Assembly (NCBI GenBank): GCA_028829895.1 | Contig: CM054181.1 | Span: 28,666,357 to 28,730,356, forward strand | Direction: 5' to 3' | DNA length: 64,000 bases | DNA from: Sinotaia quadrata | Lineage: Eukaryota > Mollusca > Gastropoda > Architaenioglossa > Viviparidae | Notes under the pieces: generated by a model | The model's database searches: none | Seen by the model: the letters and a program-made list of their open reading frames with translations, nothing else | Told to the model about the DNA's origin: nothing | Shown here: positions 45,064-58,689 of the stretch, piece by piece | Layout of the letters: the number at the start of each line of letters is the position of its first letter | Numbering within the stretch: the first letter of the stretch is position 1 | Made by a program: the position numbers and the translations under genes

Positions 45064-45420
45064 ATGTGCAAGAATTCTCAGCAGTCATCACACCAAACGC
45101 GCATGCCTCTTCTGACTGCTGATAGGCATCCACCGGAAGAGAAAACTGGAAAGCGGATTGTCGTCATCAGGTACGCGGGGAGCGTACTGAGCAGGTGAGC
45201 TCACTGGCTCATCACCGGCATGTTGGCGCTGCATTTGAAGAGCGTGTAGGTCCACCGTGGCCCGGCCCGAGAGTGAAAGGGCCAGATACGACTGCAGATA
45301 ACGCCTAGACTACACTACTCGGCGGGACCCCACAACAAGAGGACGGGAAGGGTGGGGGGTGTACTTGAGAGCAGCAGTCGCCTTTAGAGATCGAGCGAAC
45401 TATAACACGCTGCATCAAAA
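45064..45420. other. CpG-rich island with coding-like frames on both strands
   Basis: CG dinucleotides are dense here against an AT-rich, CpG-poor background. The plus frame from ATG 45064 includes HPPEEKTGKRIVVIRYAGSV and meets a strong donor (GAGCAG then GTGAGC) at about 45194. The minus strand has an open frame of about 60 codons with LSGRATVDLHALQMQRQHAG and a CTGCAG acceptor near 45293. I cannot identify either. Promoter, exon or GC-rich repeat are all possible. Confidence 0.35.
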
Positions 45421-45884
45421 AGTCTCAAGCAGCAATGACAGGGGGTGAGGGAACGACCAAAAGAACGTTCAGACAGTTGTGAATTTTATGATAATTAGTG
45501 TACACAGGTGTAATAAGTTTACGAATTGTAAAGATTTTATATATAAATGACTTAAATATCTTGTTTTTATCGCCCTCCCTCACTAACCCTATCTGTTCAA
45601 CCTCAGTTAATGCTAGATAATTAGCCTGGACATCAATTACATCAGTGCAGGATCCTCAGAACCAGCTTTAGCGTTCTCTCTCTCCCTCTCTCTGTCTGTC
45701 TGTCTCTCACGGATGCGTCGGATTAAAATTGTATGTACGTATTTGACAAGTTCTAGAAACTAACTATTTATTGTATGTATTTGATAAGTTTTAGAAACTA
45801 ACTATTTAATTATGCATTTTCATCTCCTAATGAGAGAAAAATATTTCTTTAACGGTGAAAGACTTTTCATGATGCCGTAGACTG
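45421..45884. other. Non-coding with a short two-copy repeat
   Basis: A 'tctctctgtctgtctg' tract occurs at 45675-45707. 'ttgtatgta...agaaactaactattta' is present twice at 45728-45810. Confidence 0.6.
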
Positions 45885-46620
45885 ATAGCACATACAATGA
45901 GACCAGTAATGAATGAACACTGATAACAAAGTGAGACCAGTAATGACAGGCACACAGGTGTCAATACAAAATGAGACCAGTAATGACATGCACACAGGTG
46001 TCAATACAAAATGAGACCAGTAATGACATGCAGATAGTGAGACCAGTGATGCCATGCAAGCAGATATCACTACATAGCCATGACAGGAAAGCAGATATCA
46101 ATACATAGAGGCCAGTAATAACATGCAGACCGATATCAATACATAGTGAGACCATTAATAACATGCAGACAGATATCAGTATATTGTGAGGCCATTAATA
46201 ACATGTAGGCAGATGTCAATATATACTGAGGTAATTAATAACATATATATATATATATCAATGCATAGTGAGACCAGTGATGACATGCAGACAAATCAAT
46301 ACAAATATAGTTAGACCAGTAATGACATACATACATATAACAATTCATAGTGAGACCAGTAATGATATGTAGACAGCTATCAATACATAGTGAGACCTAT
46401 GATGACATGCAGGCAGATGAATCAGAGATGACAGGCAGTCAGATAACCATACATGTCGAGACTAGCAATGACACGCAGACAGATATCGCAATGAGATCAG
46501 CGATAACATGCAGGCTTATAACAATGTATAGTGAGACCAGAGATGACACGAAGATATATATAACACAAGGCAGTGAGGCTAGCGATAAATAACAATACAT
46601 AGTTAGACCAGTGCATAATG
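45885..46620. repeat. About 40-bp degenerate minisatellite, about 17 copies
   Basis: 'agtgagaccagtaatgacat' with 'gcagacagatatcaatacat' recurs throughout. Local TA expansion at 46243-46258. Confidence 0.9.
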
Positions 46621-47084
46621 ATACAGGTAGGAAATTACAGGCTAATTAACCAAGCAGTTAACAAGGTATTGTTCGATCTACACTTAGTAACTAGGCAAAT
46701 CACTGCATGAAACCAGTGCATGAAAGCAGGCAGATAGACCAGACATACATTTTTGTAGGCAGAGCATATTTGTTCCAATAGATTTACACAAACATATATA
46801 ATTATATGCTGAGGGTAAAAAGACAATTTAGACACTACTAAACACACCGTCTGGGTTGCCCGTTTCCTGTTTCCTCCCCCCCCCCCCACCGCACCAAGCC
46901 TGAGACGTCAGGGCATTTGCCAGTAAAATAACTTCAAAGCACTAGTAAGACTATCTGAATTCACAACAACTTAAAGGATTTTTAATGTGTTTTGTAGTAA
47001 GGCCTTGGGTTAAGGAGAGTTTAGAGGTCTTCCTTGCCTGATCTAGCGTGACCTAGAAAGTAAGAGCCACCACCATAAATGAGC
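46621..47084. other. Non-coding, no recognised gene
   Basis: Includes a C-run at 46877-46887. Nothing recognisable is encoded. Confidence 0.5.
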
Positions 47085-47700
47085 AAGTTAATATTTGCGC
47101 AGAAAGCTTTCACAATACATTTATCCTTGCAATGAATTTCACACTCTGTTTGACCCTGAAATGCTTGCACACTATATTTGTCCCTGAAATGATTTAACAC
47201 TATATAAATCCCTGAAATGATCTCACACTCTATTTGTCTCTGAAATGTTTTCACACTCTATAAGTACCTGAAATGCTTTTACCTTATATTTACCCCTGAA
47301 ATGATTTAACATTTTATTTGTTTTTAAAATGATTTCACACTATATTTGTCTTTGATAAAATGTCACGATACATTTGTCCCTGAAATGCTTTCACATGTCC
47401 TTAATATGTTTGCACAATATATTTGACCTTGAAATATTTTCACTATATATTTGTCCCTGAAATACTTTGACATGTTCTTGACATGCTTGCATAATATATT
47501 TGTCCTTTTCACAGTATAATTGTGTCCTTGAAAGCTTTCACATTACATTTTCTTGAAATGTTTTAAAATATATTTGCTCAAGAAATATATTTGAGGTGCT
47601 TTCATAATATAATCTCTTTAAATATTTTTACAATACTTGCTCTTGATATATTTCACAATATATTTGTACTTGAAATAACTTCATAATATGTCTTTGAAAA
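47085..47700. repeat. About 30-bp degenerate minisatellite
   Basis: 'tgtccctgaaatgctttcac' with 'actatatt' recurs about 20 times with strong drift and deletions. Confidence 0.85.
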
Positions 47701-48994
47701 AATGCAAGTCTTAGAAAAGCTCTCATAAAAGTAATGTGACGTAACTCCATTCTAAAGGTACGTCGCGGTAACTCTGATGTATGACTTCTCTAAACAACAC
47801 TAAAGTAGATTTTGATAAACAGCCTTTGTTTGTTTTTATCCATCAGTGGAACATTTGTATTTTGTACTAATAGATTTGAAATCGAGCCGGAAAAACTGGT
47901 CTGTAGATCTGCATTTTATGCATTGCTTTTGTATACAGCCATATTGGGAATTCGGAGCAGTCAGTGCGCATTGCCTAAGAACAGTTTCCTTGTGCAGAGC
48001 ACGGATAGTATAGGAAAAGGGGCGGGGTGGTGGTGCAGGAATCGAAGAGAATTTCAGTTGGAAAATCTTCAACAAACTCTATGAATGAAAAGCACACTAT
48101 TTATTTCTGTTATCGTTATTTGTTGTGACATGCAAAATATGAGTAATAATACTCTGTTACCTATGCTACATCACTTAAATCAGACGCCGATTTCTTAACT
48201 TATGTTGACTGGATCTGACGGTTGAAAAAGAGGAGTGTATAATTCTCATCCACCAGACAATTTTCTTGCCTCTTACTTCTAGCATAGCGAACAGGGCGAA
48301 GCAAGTCAGAATTGTACCCCCATCTTGCTCTAATGTCGACTATTCTATTGTCTTTGAGAAGCCTCTTATTCCCAGAATGGTAAAGAAGGGGAAGCAAGTC
48401 AAGAGTTGCACATCTCCTTTGTATATTATAACAATGTGCAGAGTGAACTGATAACGGAATAAGACTGACCGGCAAACAAGAATAAATAATATTAAATAAG
48501 CATAGAGAGTTGATATTATGTCAGTATAATACATAAAACAAGAATAAATAATAAGCATAGAGAGGTGATATTTTTTCATTGTATATATATCATTATAATA
48601 AATAAATCAAAAGTCATTCATCGACTTAGAACGATAGTATGTTTTTCATTGTATAAAAAAAAACAAACAAAACAAACAAACAAACAAACAAACCAAAGAC
48701 ATAACATATTGAGGTTTTAGAATTCAGTGTCTTAAGTTCTACAGTCGAAAAAGTATGACAACAGTTTTTTCTTTCGCAATAAAGGAAAAGAAAATTTAAC
48801 CAAATAATAATAAAAAAAACCCGACCTCTTTGAGAGAAGCAGACAAAGAGAAAAGGTAAACAAGGGTAAACAAGGACTCTGAGAAAGGTATTTGACCAAT
48901 GTGACGGGATGAGTTTAAAAGATCTCTTTTTCCAAAGAGAAACGGCCATCTTTATTTCGCTATTTAGTTCTGACTTTTTAATTTATTTATTTCA
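47701..48994. other. Non-coding, no recognised gene
   Basis: A minus frame at 48200-48475 (includes LDLLPLLYHSGNKRLLKDNR and RWGYNSDLLRPVRYARSKRQ) looks protein-like but matches no family I know. It may be a mobile-element remnant. A short 'taagcatagagag' duplication (48495-48570) and an (AAAC)n tract (48658-48692) follow. Confidence 0.45.
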
Positions 48995-49072
48995 ATCTGA
49001 CTGCGGGGCTAGGTCCCGTATCAATCTGACTACGGGAGCACGTCCAATATCAATCTGACTGCCACGCCCCAA
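48995..49072. repeat. About 29-bp repeat, 2.5-3 copies
   Basis: 'atcaatctgactgcgggg' and variants occur three times. Confidence 0.85.
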
Positions 49073-49319
49073 TAATAATCAAGTACACCGTAATAAGTAA
49101 TTTCAACTACTTCAGGCTCAGTCATAGAATATCAGTAGCGAATGAACAGTCCTGTAAGACGCCATTTATAGAACTTGGAACCGATTTCCCATCAGTAAAT
49201 CTTTCGCGCTGGACATATATGTACACGTGCACTTCCAGAGTAGTTTGCAAAATCTCCAGTCTAATTTTCTTAACGCACCCGTTTTTTTTAAAATTGTTAT
49301 TTTAAAGAATTTTACGGTT

Positions 49320-49435
49320 CTCTTGTAGACAACAAGAAAGTTTTACAGTTAAGAATGAATAATTTAAATCGAAGAATGTGAGTGTAAGAAAGTTTTACAG
49401 TTAAGGATGAATAATTTAAATTGAATCACGTGATA
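49320..49435. repeat. Two-copy repeat
   Basis: 'agaaagttttacagttaag' followed by 'atgaataatttaaat' occurs twice. Confidence 0.8.
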
Positions 49436-49767
49436 AAAGTTCGATTTTTACAGTTGTAACATTGTTGGCGTCATGTACCAGTATGCCTGAACCGTTTGAC
49501 TTTTGACTAAATCTTCAACGACCTCCAGGCCTCGCGTGAACTTTTAGCAGCCTTAGGGCCACTTATATCTTGACCTCATTTCGACTGAGCGTGGGCGGCA
49601 GACATGATCTTTTCTCGGGCTCACACTATCATTCAAGAGTGTACGACAGGCATGTAAGGCAAAAGATCAGGCACTTAGAAACGTTACAACTTGTCTTTAA
49701 TTCACTCCTTCTGCTCTGCCACTTACACGAGCATAGACTGGGCAGAGAATTCGACAGTGATTTCCCT

Positions 49768-49850
49768 TATGCAATCAGATGTAACTTGCCTCCCCATACA
49801 ATAAGATGTAACTTGCCTCCCCATACAATCAGATGTAACTTGCCTCCAGA
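49768..49850. repeat. 27-bp repeat, 3 copies
   Basis: 'caatcagatgtaacttgcct' then 'ccccata' repeats in frame, inside an unrecognised 102-codon plus frame. Confidence 0.92.
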
Positions 49851-50104
49851 ACGATGCGTCAAAATCATTTACAAGTAAACGCAAGCGGCTAAGTGAAGAA
49901 AGCTTAATTGTAATTGAAAAGAAAATATACTATTAACTCTTCGCTAACAGGATGTTCAAATATATAATTATTTCATCAGAAGAGGCATTGTTTTAGTTGA
50001 CGCTATAAAGTAGAAACTAGGGTAGAAAGAAGTTATCAGGGACAGTGATATTGTAATACTCATCTTCCCTCTTGGAATAATGGAGTGCTACTTGGCACCA
50101 GTGC

Positions 50105-50320
50105 TATTAAGTTTGGTGAAAAACATGATCGAATTATGGTATTGGAGAAATTAGATCTAAAAATATGATTATCTTTTGGTATTGGAGAGTTTGGATCTTA
50201 AAAAATAATTGGATTATGGTACTGGAGAGATTAGGTCTAAAACAAAATTGGATTATGGTACTGGTGAGATTAGGTTTAAAAGTATGATTGGATTGTGGTA
50301 CTGGAGAGAATAGGTCTAAC
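50105..50320. repeat. About 38-bp degenerate minisatellite, 5 copies
   Basis: 'attggattatggtactggag' with 'agattaggtctaaaa' recurs. Confidence 0.88.
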
Positions 50321-50334
50321 TGATTTCTTCAGTT

Positions 50335-50800
50335 TTGACAGATAGTGATGTGAGAGAAAGGCACGCTAAGGCAAATAAGTAAAATGATAATGTAGGAGTT
50401 ACATTCCCCTGAATAATACTGCCATTCAGTCTCAATGCTATTAATTACCGTGAACAAATACGATAGGCGTATGATACAGAAGGGATGGTGTCTAAACGAT
50501 CTGTCTTGATTTGTCAGATTGCGATGTGAGAGAAAGGCAAGCCACAACCAATAAATAAAATGATGATGTAGGAATTATGTCCCTTGGAATAATAGTACCT
50601 TTTATCGTCAACGCTTGATAGTTTGATAGAAGAGAGCGATTGTATGAAGGCAATAAAAGAAGTAAATGATTCGTTTTTAATTTGTAAGACTGTGATGCAT
50701 TATGTACAGGACCACTAAAGAAAGTGAAAATAAAGTGACACTGTGATAGCTGTCTCTGAATATTATTGTCACTAGTCGACAAAATTGGGGACTTTAAATT
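50335..50800. repeat. About 180-bp degenerate repeat, 2-3 copies
   Basis: 'gatgtgagagaaaggca' with 'aaaatgat.atgtagga' and 'cc.tgaataata' occurs at about 50340 and 50522. A third, more diverged copy follows at about 50690. Confidence 0.75.
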
Positions 50801-50984
50801 TTAATTACTCGTTTTGAATTTAGTCCGGTGGAGATGTACGAGGGAAGGAAACTCGCGATTATTTTTATTTGATAAAATTTTAGTTTTGAGGTGACGCACC
50901 ATAAGATTAGTAACACCCCCCCCCCTCAACACACACAGACGCACGCACGCGAACATATAAACACATCCTAGCTATACAGTAACT

Positions 50985-51145
50985 ATTTTACTGATGTCAA
51001 GTCTTGGACATAACTCAATCTCCATGTCAAGTCTTGGACATAACTCAATCTCCATGTCAAGTCTTGACATAACTCAATCTCCATGGCAAGTCTTGGACAC
51101 AACTCAATCTCCATGTCAAGTCTTGGACACAACTTACATCTCCTG
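50985..51145. repeat. 30-bp minisatellite, about 5 copies
   Basis: 'gtcaagtcttggacataact' plus 'caatctccat' repeats with small changes. Confidence 0.93.
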
Positions 51146-53524
51146 TATATAACTAACTTGAGTATTGAATACAAGCTCTTGGATACATCTAAGAAATTTT
51201 GGATTCACCGTATTATTCTTGGAACTATCCCATGAGGGACTGAGTACAACATACAACTTTTATGTAACTCTGATCTTGGAGTACAACTTCAGACATAACC
51301 TTAGTCATGGATGCACACCAAGACATATAGATGTATAGATATAAATCTAGTCTTTGCTATACACTTTACAACTTGTAGATTTAACTCTAGCCTTTGAGGT
51401 ACCTCATAATCTTTTAAAACAACGCTTCTCGTAAAAGCAACATACAACATTTTTAAGCATCACGTAGATAACTTGAGGATTTAGCTTTATTCTTGGAAAA
51501 AGTTTCATACGACTTACATTTTACTAAAAAGTCGTGTATGGCATGCACAAACCCACCATGTTTCTATTTCTTTCAATTTCACAACCTCTACATATACAGA
51601 CAACTCTCCATTTAATCAGACGCAATTGAGACAGCGGGAGGTAACTGATAGAGTACTGCATAGCATTTAACCCTCCCTTGACAATAAGAGCAACAAAACA
51701 ACAAACCGGCCAAACTTCTGTAGTTGGCATCTCCAGAAAATAAACAGGAAACTAGTTTTCACTAACTGTGAAATAATTAAAGCTCTGTTCTGGATGGCAC
51801 AGCTTTAGCCGCAAAGTTTCCACATTACTTGAGTAATAAAGTGTTTATCAGATGGCCGCAAAATGGGAGGGGGGGGGGAGGATTTATGGTTTTGTTATTG
51901 GTAAACCGCTGAGAGCTTTTTCTGTACTCCCGCGAGCGTACATTAAAAAATATCTTCTCCGCAGTGTGGAATAAAATAAACACGCACGAACGCTATCTAG
52001 GTGTTGCTATTTACTGTTGTGGGTGGGTGGGTGGGTGGGTGGTGGTGTTAGCTTGTCTTCTTTGGATTGTTCTAGTCTAAGACTATGTTTATGAATTACC
52101 ATTGCCAGTAAGCATTTAATGTCCAGTGTAGGGCAAATGGAACTAATTAAAATAAATTATCTAAACTTTTAGATTTGACCTTGACCTCCAGTAGTGAGTA
52201 AAACCCAGAAGTATCAGTGAAAGTCGGAAGTAAAACTAGTCAGTTGTAGCCAAGAGAGAGATTATTGGCAGCATTTTCGAGTCCATGAATGAGTAGGTGT
52301 GGAAAAGTACCTTGACCCACGGGTCAAGGTGTGTCATAGGCATCACGTGACAAAGGTGAAGATGTGGAGTGAAGAACAAAATTGAATCACTTTTCTTTAC
52401 AGACACCCCACGCCCCAGTTGGAAGGAAGATATGTCTGATTTAATGACTTAGCAATTATAGTTAAAATGTATGTGTATGCGTGAGTCAAAAGATTGATAA
52501 AAAGAGTGCAACATTCTCTGTAATGGAATTCAGCAATTCTCGATACAGTGCTTTTTCACTCTTAGTTTTAGCAGAAACTTCGGGTATGATACATGCTCCA
52601 GTATTATGTGTAGAGAATATAATTTTAAAACCCTTCTGTATATCTGTATCATTATTGTAAAAAAAATGTAATAATGTTAGATAAAATATTATGTACATTT
52701 TAATTTATAATTCTTTTTTCAGTTAGCGAACTTTGACACTTAGTTTGCATCTGATACCGGCTAACAGCCAATTGTTACAAAATACTTAATACAGAATCAT
52801 TGTTTCAGGATTCTTCTTCTCTGTTTTTCCCTTGTCCTTCAACGCTGTTTCCTCAAGTTAAATTTCTGGGTCTGGTTTGGTCCACTTGCAGCATACTAGA
52901 TTAGATCTCTAGTCTAAAACATCATCCTGTTTGGGCTGGGAGAGGAACGCCTTTGTGACGTTATTATATGTGCGGCTTGAGGAGCAGATGACAGAATGTG
53001 TGCAAGAAATACATGGAACCATGTGATCAGCCACGTCAGCTGAGTGGTGTAAAGATAAGTGATTCCCTGAGCTTTCGTGTCAAGGATTGTGTGTTTCTAC
53101 TAACATTAATACTTCAAGAAAGAGTCATGTTAAGAGAATAAAAACTATAGTTTGGGAGAACTTGAAGTTAGAGAAACAGGCTTGTAAGGCAGGCTGGATG
53201 TCGCTGAGATAGATGATGAATTTTTAAAATGTGTAAACTGATATATTTTGGACTTGATATTTATTTTTAAAATTCTTTTATTAATTTTCCCCTCACTTTC
53301 ATGTCATTCCTTATCACCTTCACTTTAAGTAAAATCATCTTGTAAAATACGTATTGTCTCTGTTTTGTTAGTAAGGATACTTGGGGGCTAATGTGTGAGT
53401 CACCGGGAGGTGTGTCACTCAAATGTTGTGTTGACCTAGATTTTAATTAATTTACAGTCGAACAGCAGTCTGATATTCAAATAAACCTGAAGGCAGTAGT
53501 TTCGTAGATATCACTTGTACTGGT
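51146..53524. other. Non-coding, no recognised gene
   Basis: Mostly unique AT-rich sequence with G-run (51870-51880), (GGTG)n at 52020-52043 and scattered short frames. No exon with recognisable protein content was found on either strand. Confidence 0.5.
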
Positions 53525-53665
53525 TTCAATGTGTGCACATATATAGAGACTGGTTTTCCATAATAACAGACAAAGCGTTCCTATAGAGTCCTATAGAGAC
53601 TGGTTTTCCTTAATAACAGACGAAGCCTTCCTATAGACTATAGAGTCATATAGACCATTCATCTT
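53525..53665. repeat. Two-copy repeat
   Basis: 'gactggttttccataataac' with 'cctatagag' occurs twice, then 'tatagactatagagtcatat'. Confidence 0.8.
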
Positions 53666-54764
53666 CTTTCAACTTCACCAATAGTATGCAGATGTCACGA
53701 CCAAATATATTCCAAAGGTCAGGGGTTTCACGATAAAACTGATCGCGAGGTGCTGAGCCATTAGAAATACCCACCAGCAAACTGTCGGATCCCCCATCCA
53801 GACCGTCAGAGTCTGAGAATATTGTTTTGATATCTTCTCACTGGATTGAACTGACAGATCTACCGAATAATCTTATAATGCTCTCAGAATCTTTAGCAGT
53901 AAACATTCTGCCATTTGTTGGTACTCAGTTTTTGACATCACTACAATGATTGACACCAAGGCCACGGAATGTTGGATTTGTGGCGTCATTGCATTGACTG
54001 TAATGTAAAATCCAAGAGAAGAAGAACGTTGGAGGCTAAAAGTCATTACATTGACCATAACGTGAAAGGCACCATAAGGAAGAGGAAATCGGGTCTGACG
54101 TCACTACATTAAAGTAACATGAAAGAAAGCAGGGCAAATAGAATTGGAAGGTCGGGATGACGTCACTCGTTTAAAAAATACTATGGCAGCTTAAAAAAAT
54201 ATATATTACTTAAAAATATTAGTAGTAAATATGAGTGAATTAGCATGAGAAAATGTTATGTAAAACAAAAAAAAAAAGTACTTTAACGGTAATCTTAAAG
54301 TTCGCTGATGAATGAAAAAGCTGCAGTATGAGCCTGTTAAGACTCACTTGTCAGCCAGTTAGATTCATAAACTTCAGTGTAATATGTGCATGCAGCTACG
54401 GATAATGGTACTGACAGATTAACACCTGTGTCAGACAAAGACTTCTCGCTTCAAAACACCTCTGAAACACGCTATATATGCTTGAGATCACGTTGAGAAC
54501 TGCCACATCAGATCCCGCTCCAGCTCTAAGTACTTAAACACAGACTGTTTATAAAAACAAAAGCAATTCCAGAACTGATATTCATAACGAAATTATAAAT
54601 CTCCCCCCTCCCACACAAACACCAATCCGGAAACACAACTAAACCCTTTCTAAAGTCTCAAAATAATAACATTCCACTGTCATTAATCTGGAGTCACCGA
54701 ATCTATCAGGAATCTGACCATGGAATTAAATTTGCATTGTACCGTTAGCTGGAAACACTTTCCT
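53666..54764. other. Non-coding, no recognised gene
   Basis: Loose repeats of 'gtcattacattgacc...aacgtgaaa' (53935-54130). Otherwise unique, with no recognisable coding content. Confidence 0.5.
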
Positions 54765-55225
54765 TTAGTTCACACGTTAAAACATTGTCTGAACCTCAAG
54801 AATAAAACACATTTATTACACACTAAAACAGTGCCTGAACGTCAAGAATAAAACACATTTATTACACACTAAAACAGTGCCTGAACCTCAAGAATAAAAC
54901 ACATTTATTACACACTAAAACAGTGCCTGAACGTCAAGAATAAAACACATTTATTACACACTAAAACAGTGCCTGAACCTCAAGAATAAAACACATTTAT
55001 TACAAAACAGTGTCTGAACCTCAAGAATAAAACACATTTATTACACACTAAAACTGTCTGAACCTCAAGAATAAAACACATTTATTACACACTAAAACAT
55101 TGTCTGATCCTCAAGAATAAAACACATTTATTACAAATTAAAACACTGCCTGAACCTCAAGAATAAAACACATTTATTACACACTAAAACAGTGCCTGAA
55201 CCTCAAGGGCAAAACACACTTAGAG
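54765..55225. repeat. 46-bp minisatellite, about 9 copies
   Basis: 'ctgaacctcaagaataaaac' then 'acatttattacacactaaaac' repeats every 46-47 bp. Two units are shortened by a few bases. Confidence 0.94.
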
Positions 55226-56125
55226 CACAATAAAACATTACCTGAAACGCATTCAAAGATAGTCAACTTAATGAAGACTTTGTGAACAGTCAATTCCGCA
55301 AAGCCCGCGAAACTCTTTAAAAAGAAATTCCTCAAAGCCTGATCTAAAGCCATGTAGCCCTTGACAACGAAGCATGATAGAATGAGCACACTTGAACATG
55401 ACACAAACCGGAGCAGCATCTACGGCACGAAATACTGTTAACAAAATATTAATGCTGTGCGTTGCAAGAGGAAAACAAAGGGTTGACTAATCCGGTCGAA
55501 TACTTCAACAAAAATGATAATTAAAAATTAAACTACACAGTTCGTCATTCTGCATTAACTGTTTTGTGTCACTCACAGAGAAGACGGGAAGGAATGGACT
55601 TACAGCAAAAAGCAGACACAATTTTCCACGTGCTGAATGTGTCATCGGTTCTCGTCTGCGGCAGGGCTGACTGTCACTTCAGAGCACGCACCGACCCTAT
55701 ACAACTCGGAGGAGAGAACTGCACTAAGACAGTTACTATGAAGCTGCTCTCCCTTTGCTAGTGACCAATGTTTCTGTTTGCTGTCCAGCGTTTCATCGAT
55801 CAGAGCTTTTCTCTTCTCCCAGCTGACGTCACGTCGCTTTCAGTGACTCACAGACAATTGTATTCATTCCCACGGCGTCAGCCTGAAGTCTACGGAGCAT
55901 TAATTCTCGACTTAGGCTCAGTCCAGAACAGAAGGGGAAAAAAAAATGGCACCAGTCGATCTTTGATAATGAGAGTTTTGCGGACATCCAAGAAGTCTGG
56001 ATCCTCTTGCGTGACAGAATCTTTGTTATTGTCGTATTTTGGTCCGCACTGGCGGTACGTTTGGGCCATATTAACAAATCTTATTAGCCATTTTTTTTAT
56101 ATTGCCTCTGATTTAATTGAGTAAG
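55226..56125. other. Unidentified region with short frames on both strands
   Basis: A minus frame at 55177-55419 begins MLLRFVSCSSVLILSC and could be read as a signal sequence, but it has no nearby donor and a poor start context. Plus frames at 55564-55761 and 55768-56124 carry no recognisable domain. G+C is raised at 55560-56080. Nothing is called. Confidence 0.4.
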
Positions 56126-56345
56126 GCACATTGATAACTTTTATTTAGTGTTATATTCATCATCTCTGATTTTATTTTTTACGCTACATGATAACTTTTA
56201 TTAGTTGTTATTTTTATCATCTTTGACTTATTTAATGATACATTGATAAGCTTAATTAGTCTTCAGATTTATCACCTCTGACTTATCTGCGTAAGTTACG
56301 TCAATAATCTCTATTAGTTGCTACGCTTATCGCTGTCCTTGACTT
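56126..56345. repeat. Degenerate repeat, about 55-60 bp, 4 copies
   Basis: 'ttgataacttttatta' with 'tgttatttttatcatctctg' variants recurs four times. Confidence 0.8.
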
Positions 56346-56479
56346 TGTTTGGTTCATTTTTTAATAATTTCGTGTAGTAAATTTCTCTTTTACTTACATG
56401 TATTTACGTGATGGTGAGTGAAAATGACAAACCCTTTCAAAATTAATTACTTTTAAATGTACCGAGTAGAAACACATGA

Positions 56480-56820
56480 ACTATGTTAGAACACCGTTTT
56501 GAGTGGGCACACTTGTACAGATTGGGCACGCGTATTCGGTGGGTACACATGTACTGAGTGGGCACACATGCTTACTTGGTGGAACACACATGTACTGAGT
56601 GGGCAGGGATGCTTACTTGGTGGACCACACATTTACTGAGTGGGCACGAAGATTCGGTGGGGAGGTATTGCTCAGCACATATGTACTGAAACGGCACAGG
56701 TACTTGATGGACATACTACATACATATACTAAGTGGGGCACATATACTTGGTGGGCACATATGTACTGAATGGGCACGCACACTCGGTGGGTACATATAC
56801 TGAGTGGGCACAAGTTAGCA
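56480..56820. repeat. Degenerate repeat of 'tgtactgagtgggcacac'
   Basis: 'gtactgagtgggcaca' and 'cttggtgggcacatatg' alternate about ten times with irregular spacing. Confidence 0.85.
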
Positions 56821-57605
56821 AAAACACTGTAACTTGCTGCTGTGTACAAATCACGTGCAACCTCGGACGTGACGCTACTTCAACAGATAATCTTCGAGTT
56901 ATTTTTATAATAGCTTAAACTTTTTTATTTGATTTAAATATTTACTTAAATTACTGCAAAATCCTCAATCGAATTTAGCACAAAGCCGATTATTTAGACA
57001 GCCAGCAGAGGGAAGTGAACTGCCTCTAAAATTTTCTCAGCAGTCGACAAACTGAAGACATTATGCGTTGCGTTAAAGTAAAAATCAAATATATTCCCTT
57101 TCAAAAGTGTTACCATTTGTATACAAATTTGTACTGCCATGTTAATTTAAACAATTCAACCTAAATCATATATATATCGCTACTACAATAAACTAGTCAC
57201 GTGGCTTGGGCTTCGCTAGTTGCACGTCCTTATTCTTAACGATCAATGAGATCTAGAAATAAATATTGGGAACGGCTAATGTAGATCTCCATGTAAATGA
57301 ACTTCTCGAAACTGGAGAGCCTGTTCAGAACTCTAGCTGTTACCGTAATCAGACATCTTCTCTGCTGCGTTCAAGGAACTTCATTTCCATGTAGCTTGCC
57401 GTTAATAAATCGAACGCTCACAATGCGCGGCAGCTGCTACTTACTTATGACGTCTTCACTAAAAACTCACGTTTCCAGTACCGACACACAGACATATACC
57501 CAGGTAGTTATAGCACTCAGTCAATCTCGCGTCACACCAGTTACTTTCCTTACCAGACGCACGCATACGAGTATATTTATGAAATGAAACACTCCAAACG
57601 AGTTT

Positions 57606-57606
<1 letters not shown>
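56821..57606. other. Non-coding, no recognised gene
   Basis: A 96-codon plus frame (57297-57587) has no recognisable domain. The rest is AT-rich. Confidence 0.5.

Positions 57607-57700
<94 letters not shown>
57607..57700. repeat. (GT)n(GA)n compound microsatellite
   Basis: About 48 bp of GT is followed directly by about 45 bp of GA. Confidence 0.97.
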
Positions 57701-57702
<2 letters not shown>

Positions 57703-57869
57703 GCTTCAGAAAGGCATAACTGTATATAATTTTTTTTTAACTGCAGCACTTTCGACACAGTTTTTGGTTTTTATAATTTTTTTTCTATTTGTGTAATCGA
57801 CAGTACCAGTCGCATTCTAGGAATGAAATTGTTTGACCTTGATTAAAGATGGGAGAGATGGTATTGATT

Positions 57870-58325
57870 GTGCTGTGTTTCTAAAACAGTCTGTTACTGT
57901 CGTTTTGTGTTTACATTGTGCTGTGTTTCTAGAACAGTCTGTTACTATCGTCTTGTGTTTTCATTGTGTTGTCATTTTTTGAACAGTCTGTTACTGTCGT
58001 TTTGTGTTTATACTGTGTTGTGTTTCTAAAACAGTCTATTACTGTCGTTTTGTGTTTATACTGTGTGGTGTTTCTAAAACAGTCTATTACTGTCGTTTTG
58101 TGTTTATACTGTGTTGTGTTTCTAAAACAGTCTATTACTGTTGTTTTGTGTTTACATTGTGCTGTGTTTCTAGAACAGTCTGTTACTGCCGTTTTGTCTA
58201 TTACTGTCATTTTACACCGTGCTATGTTTCTAGAACAGTGTATTATTGTCATTTTGGTTTACACTCTGCTGTGTTCCTAGAACAGTCTGTTAGTGTGGTT
58301 TTGTGTTTCCACTGCTGTGTTTCAA
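57870..58325. repeat. 48-bp minisatellite, about 9 copies
   Basis: 'cagtctgttactgtcgtttt' and 'gtgctgtgtttctagaa' repeat at about 48 bp. The period is a multiple of three, so long frames on both strands arise. Confidence 0.93.
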
Positions 58326-58689
58326 TGAACTGCAATTTCAAAACATTCTCTCAAAGTAAACTTGCTGTGTTTCCAGAACAAACAGCAATTATATATAAGA
58401 TGTACTAAGACGCAAAAGACCTCCACTGTCTCAGTGTGTGTGAAGTGTAGATTTCTAGAACAAATTTCTAAAATGCAAAAGACCTTTACTCTCTCTTAGT
58501 CTTGCCAACGTGGTGCCTTTCAGAGCATATTTCTTTTACAGTTGCACTTGTGTGCATTCTGTGCTGCATTTTCCAAAGATGTAGTAGCGTTCTGATTGCA
58601 ATTCGCTGCTTTCTAATATTGTTTGATTTTGCTTTATTTTCATTCTGCTGTATTCTTGGCACAACTACTTCCCTACTGCACTACATTTT

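Noticed and set aside
55177..55419. Minus frame with a signal-peptide-like start
   Set aside because: Poor start context, overlap with the end of a 46-bp repeat array and no splice donor or domain.
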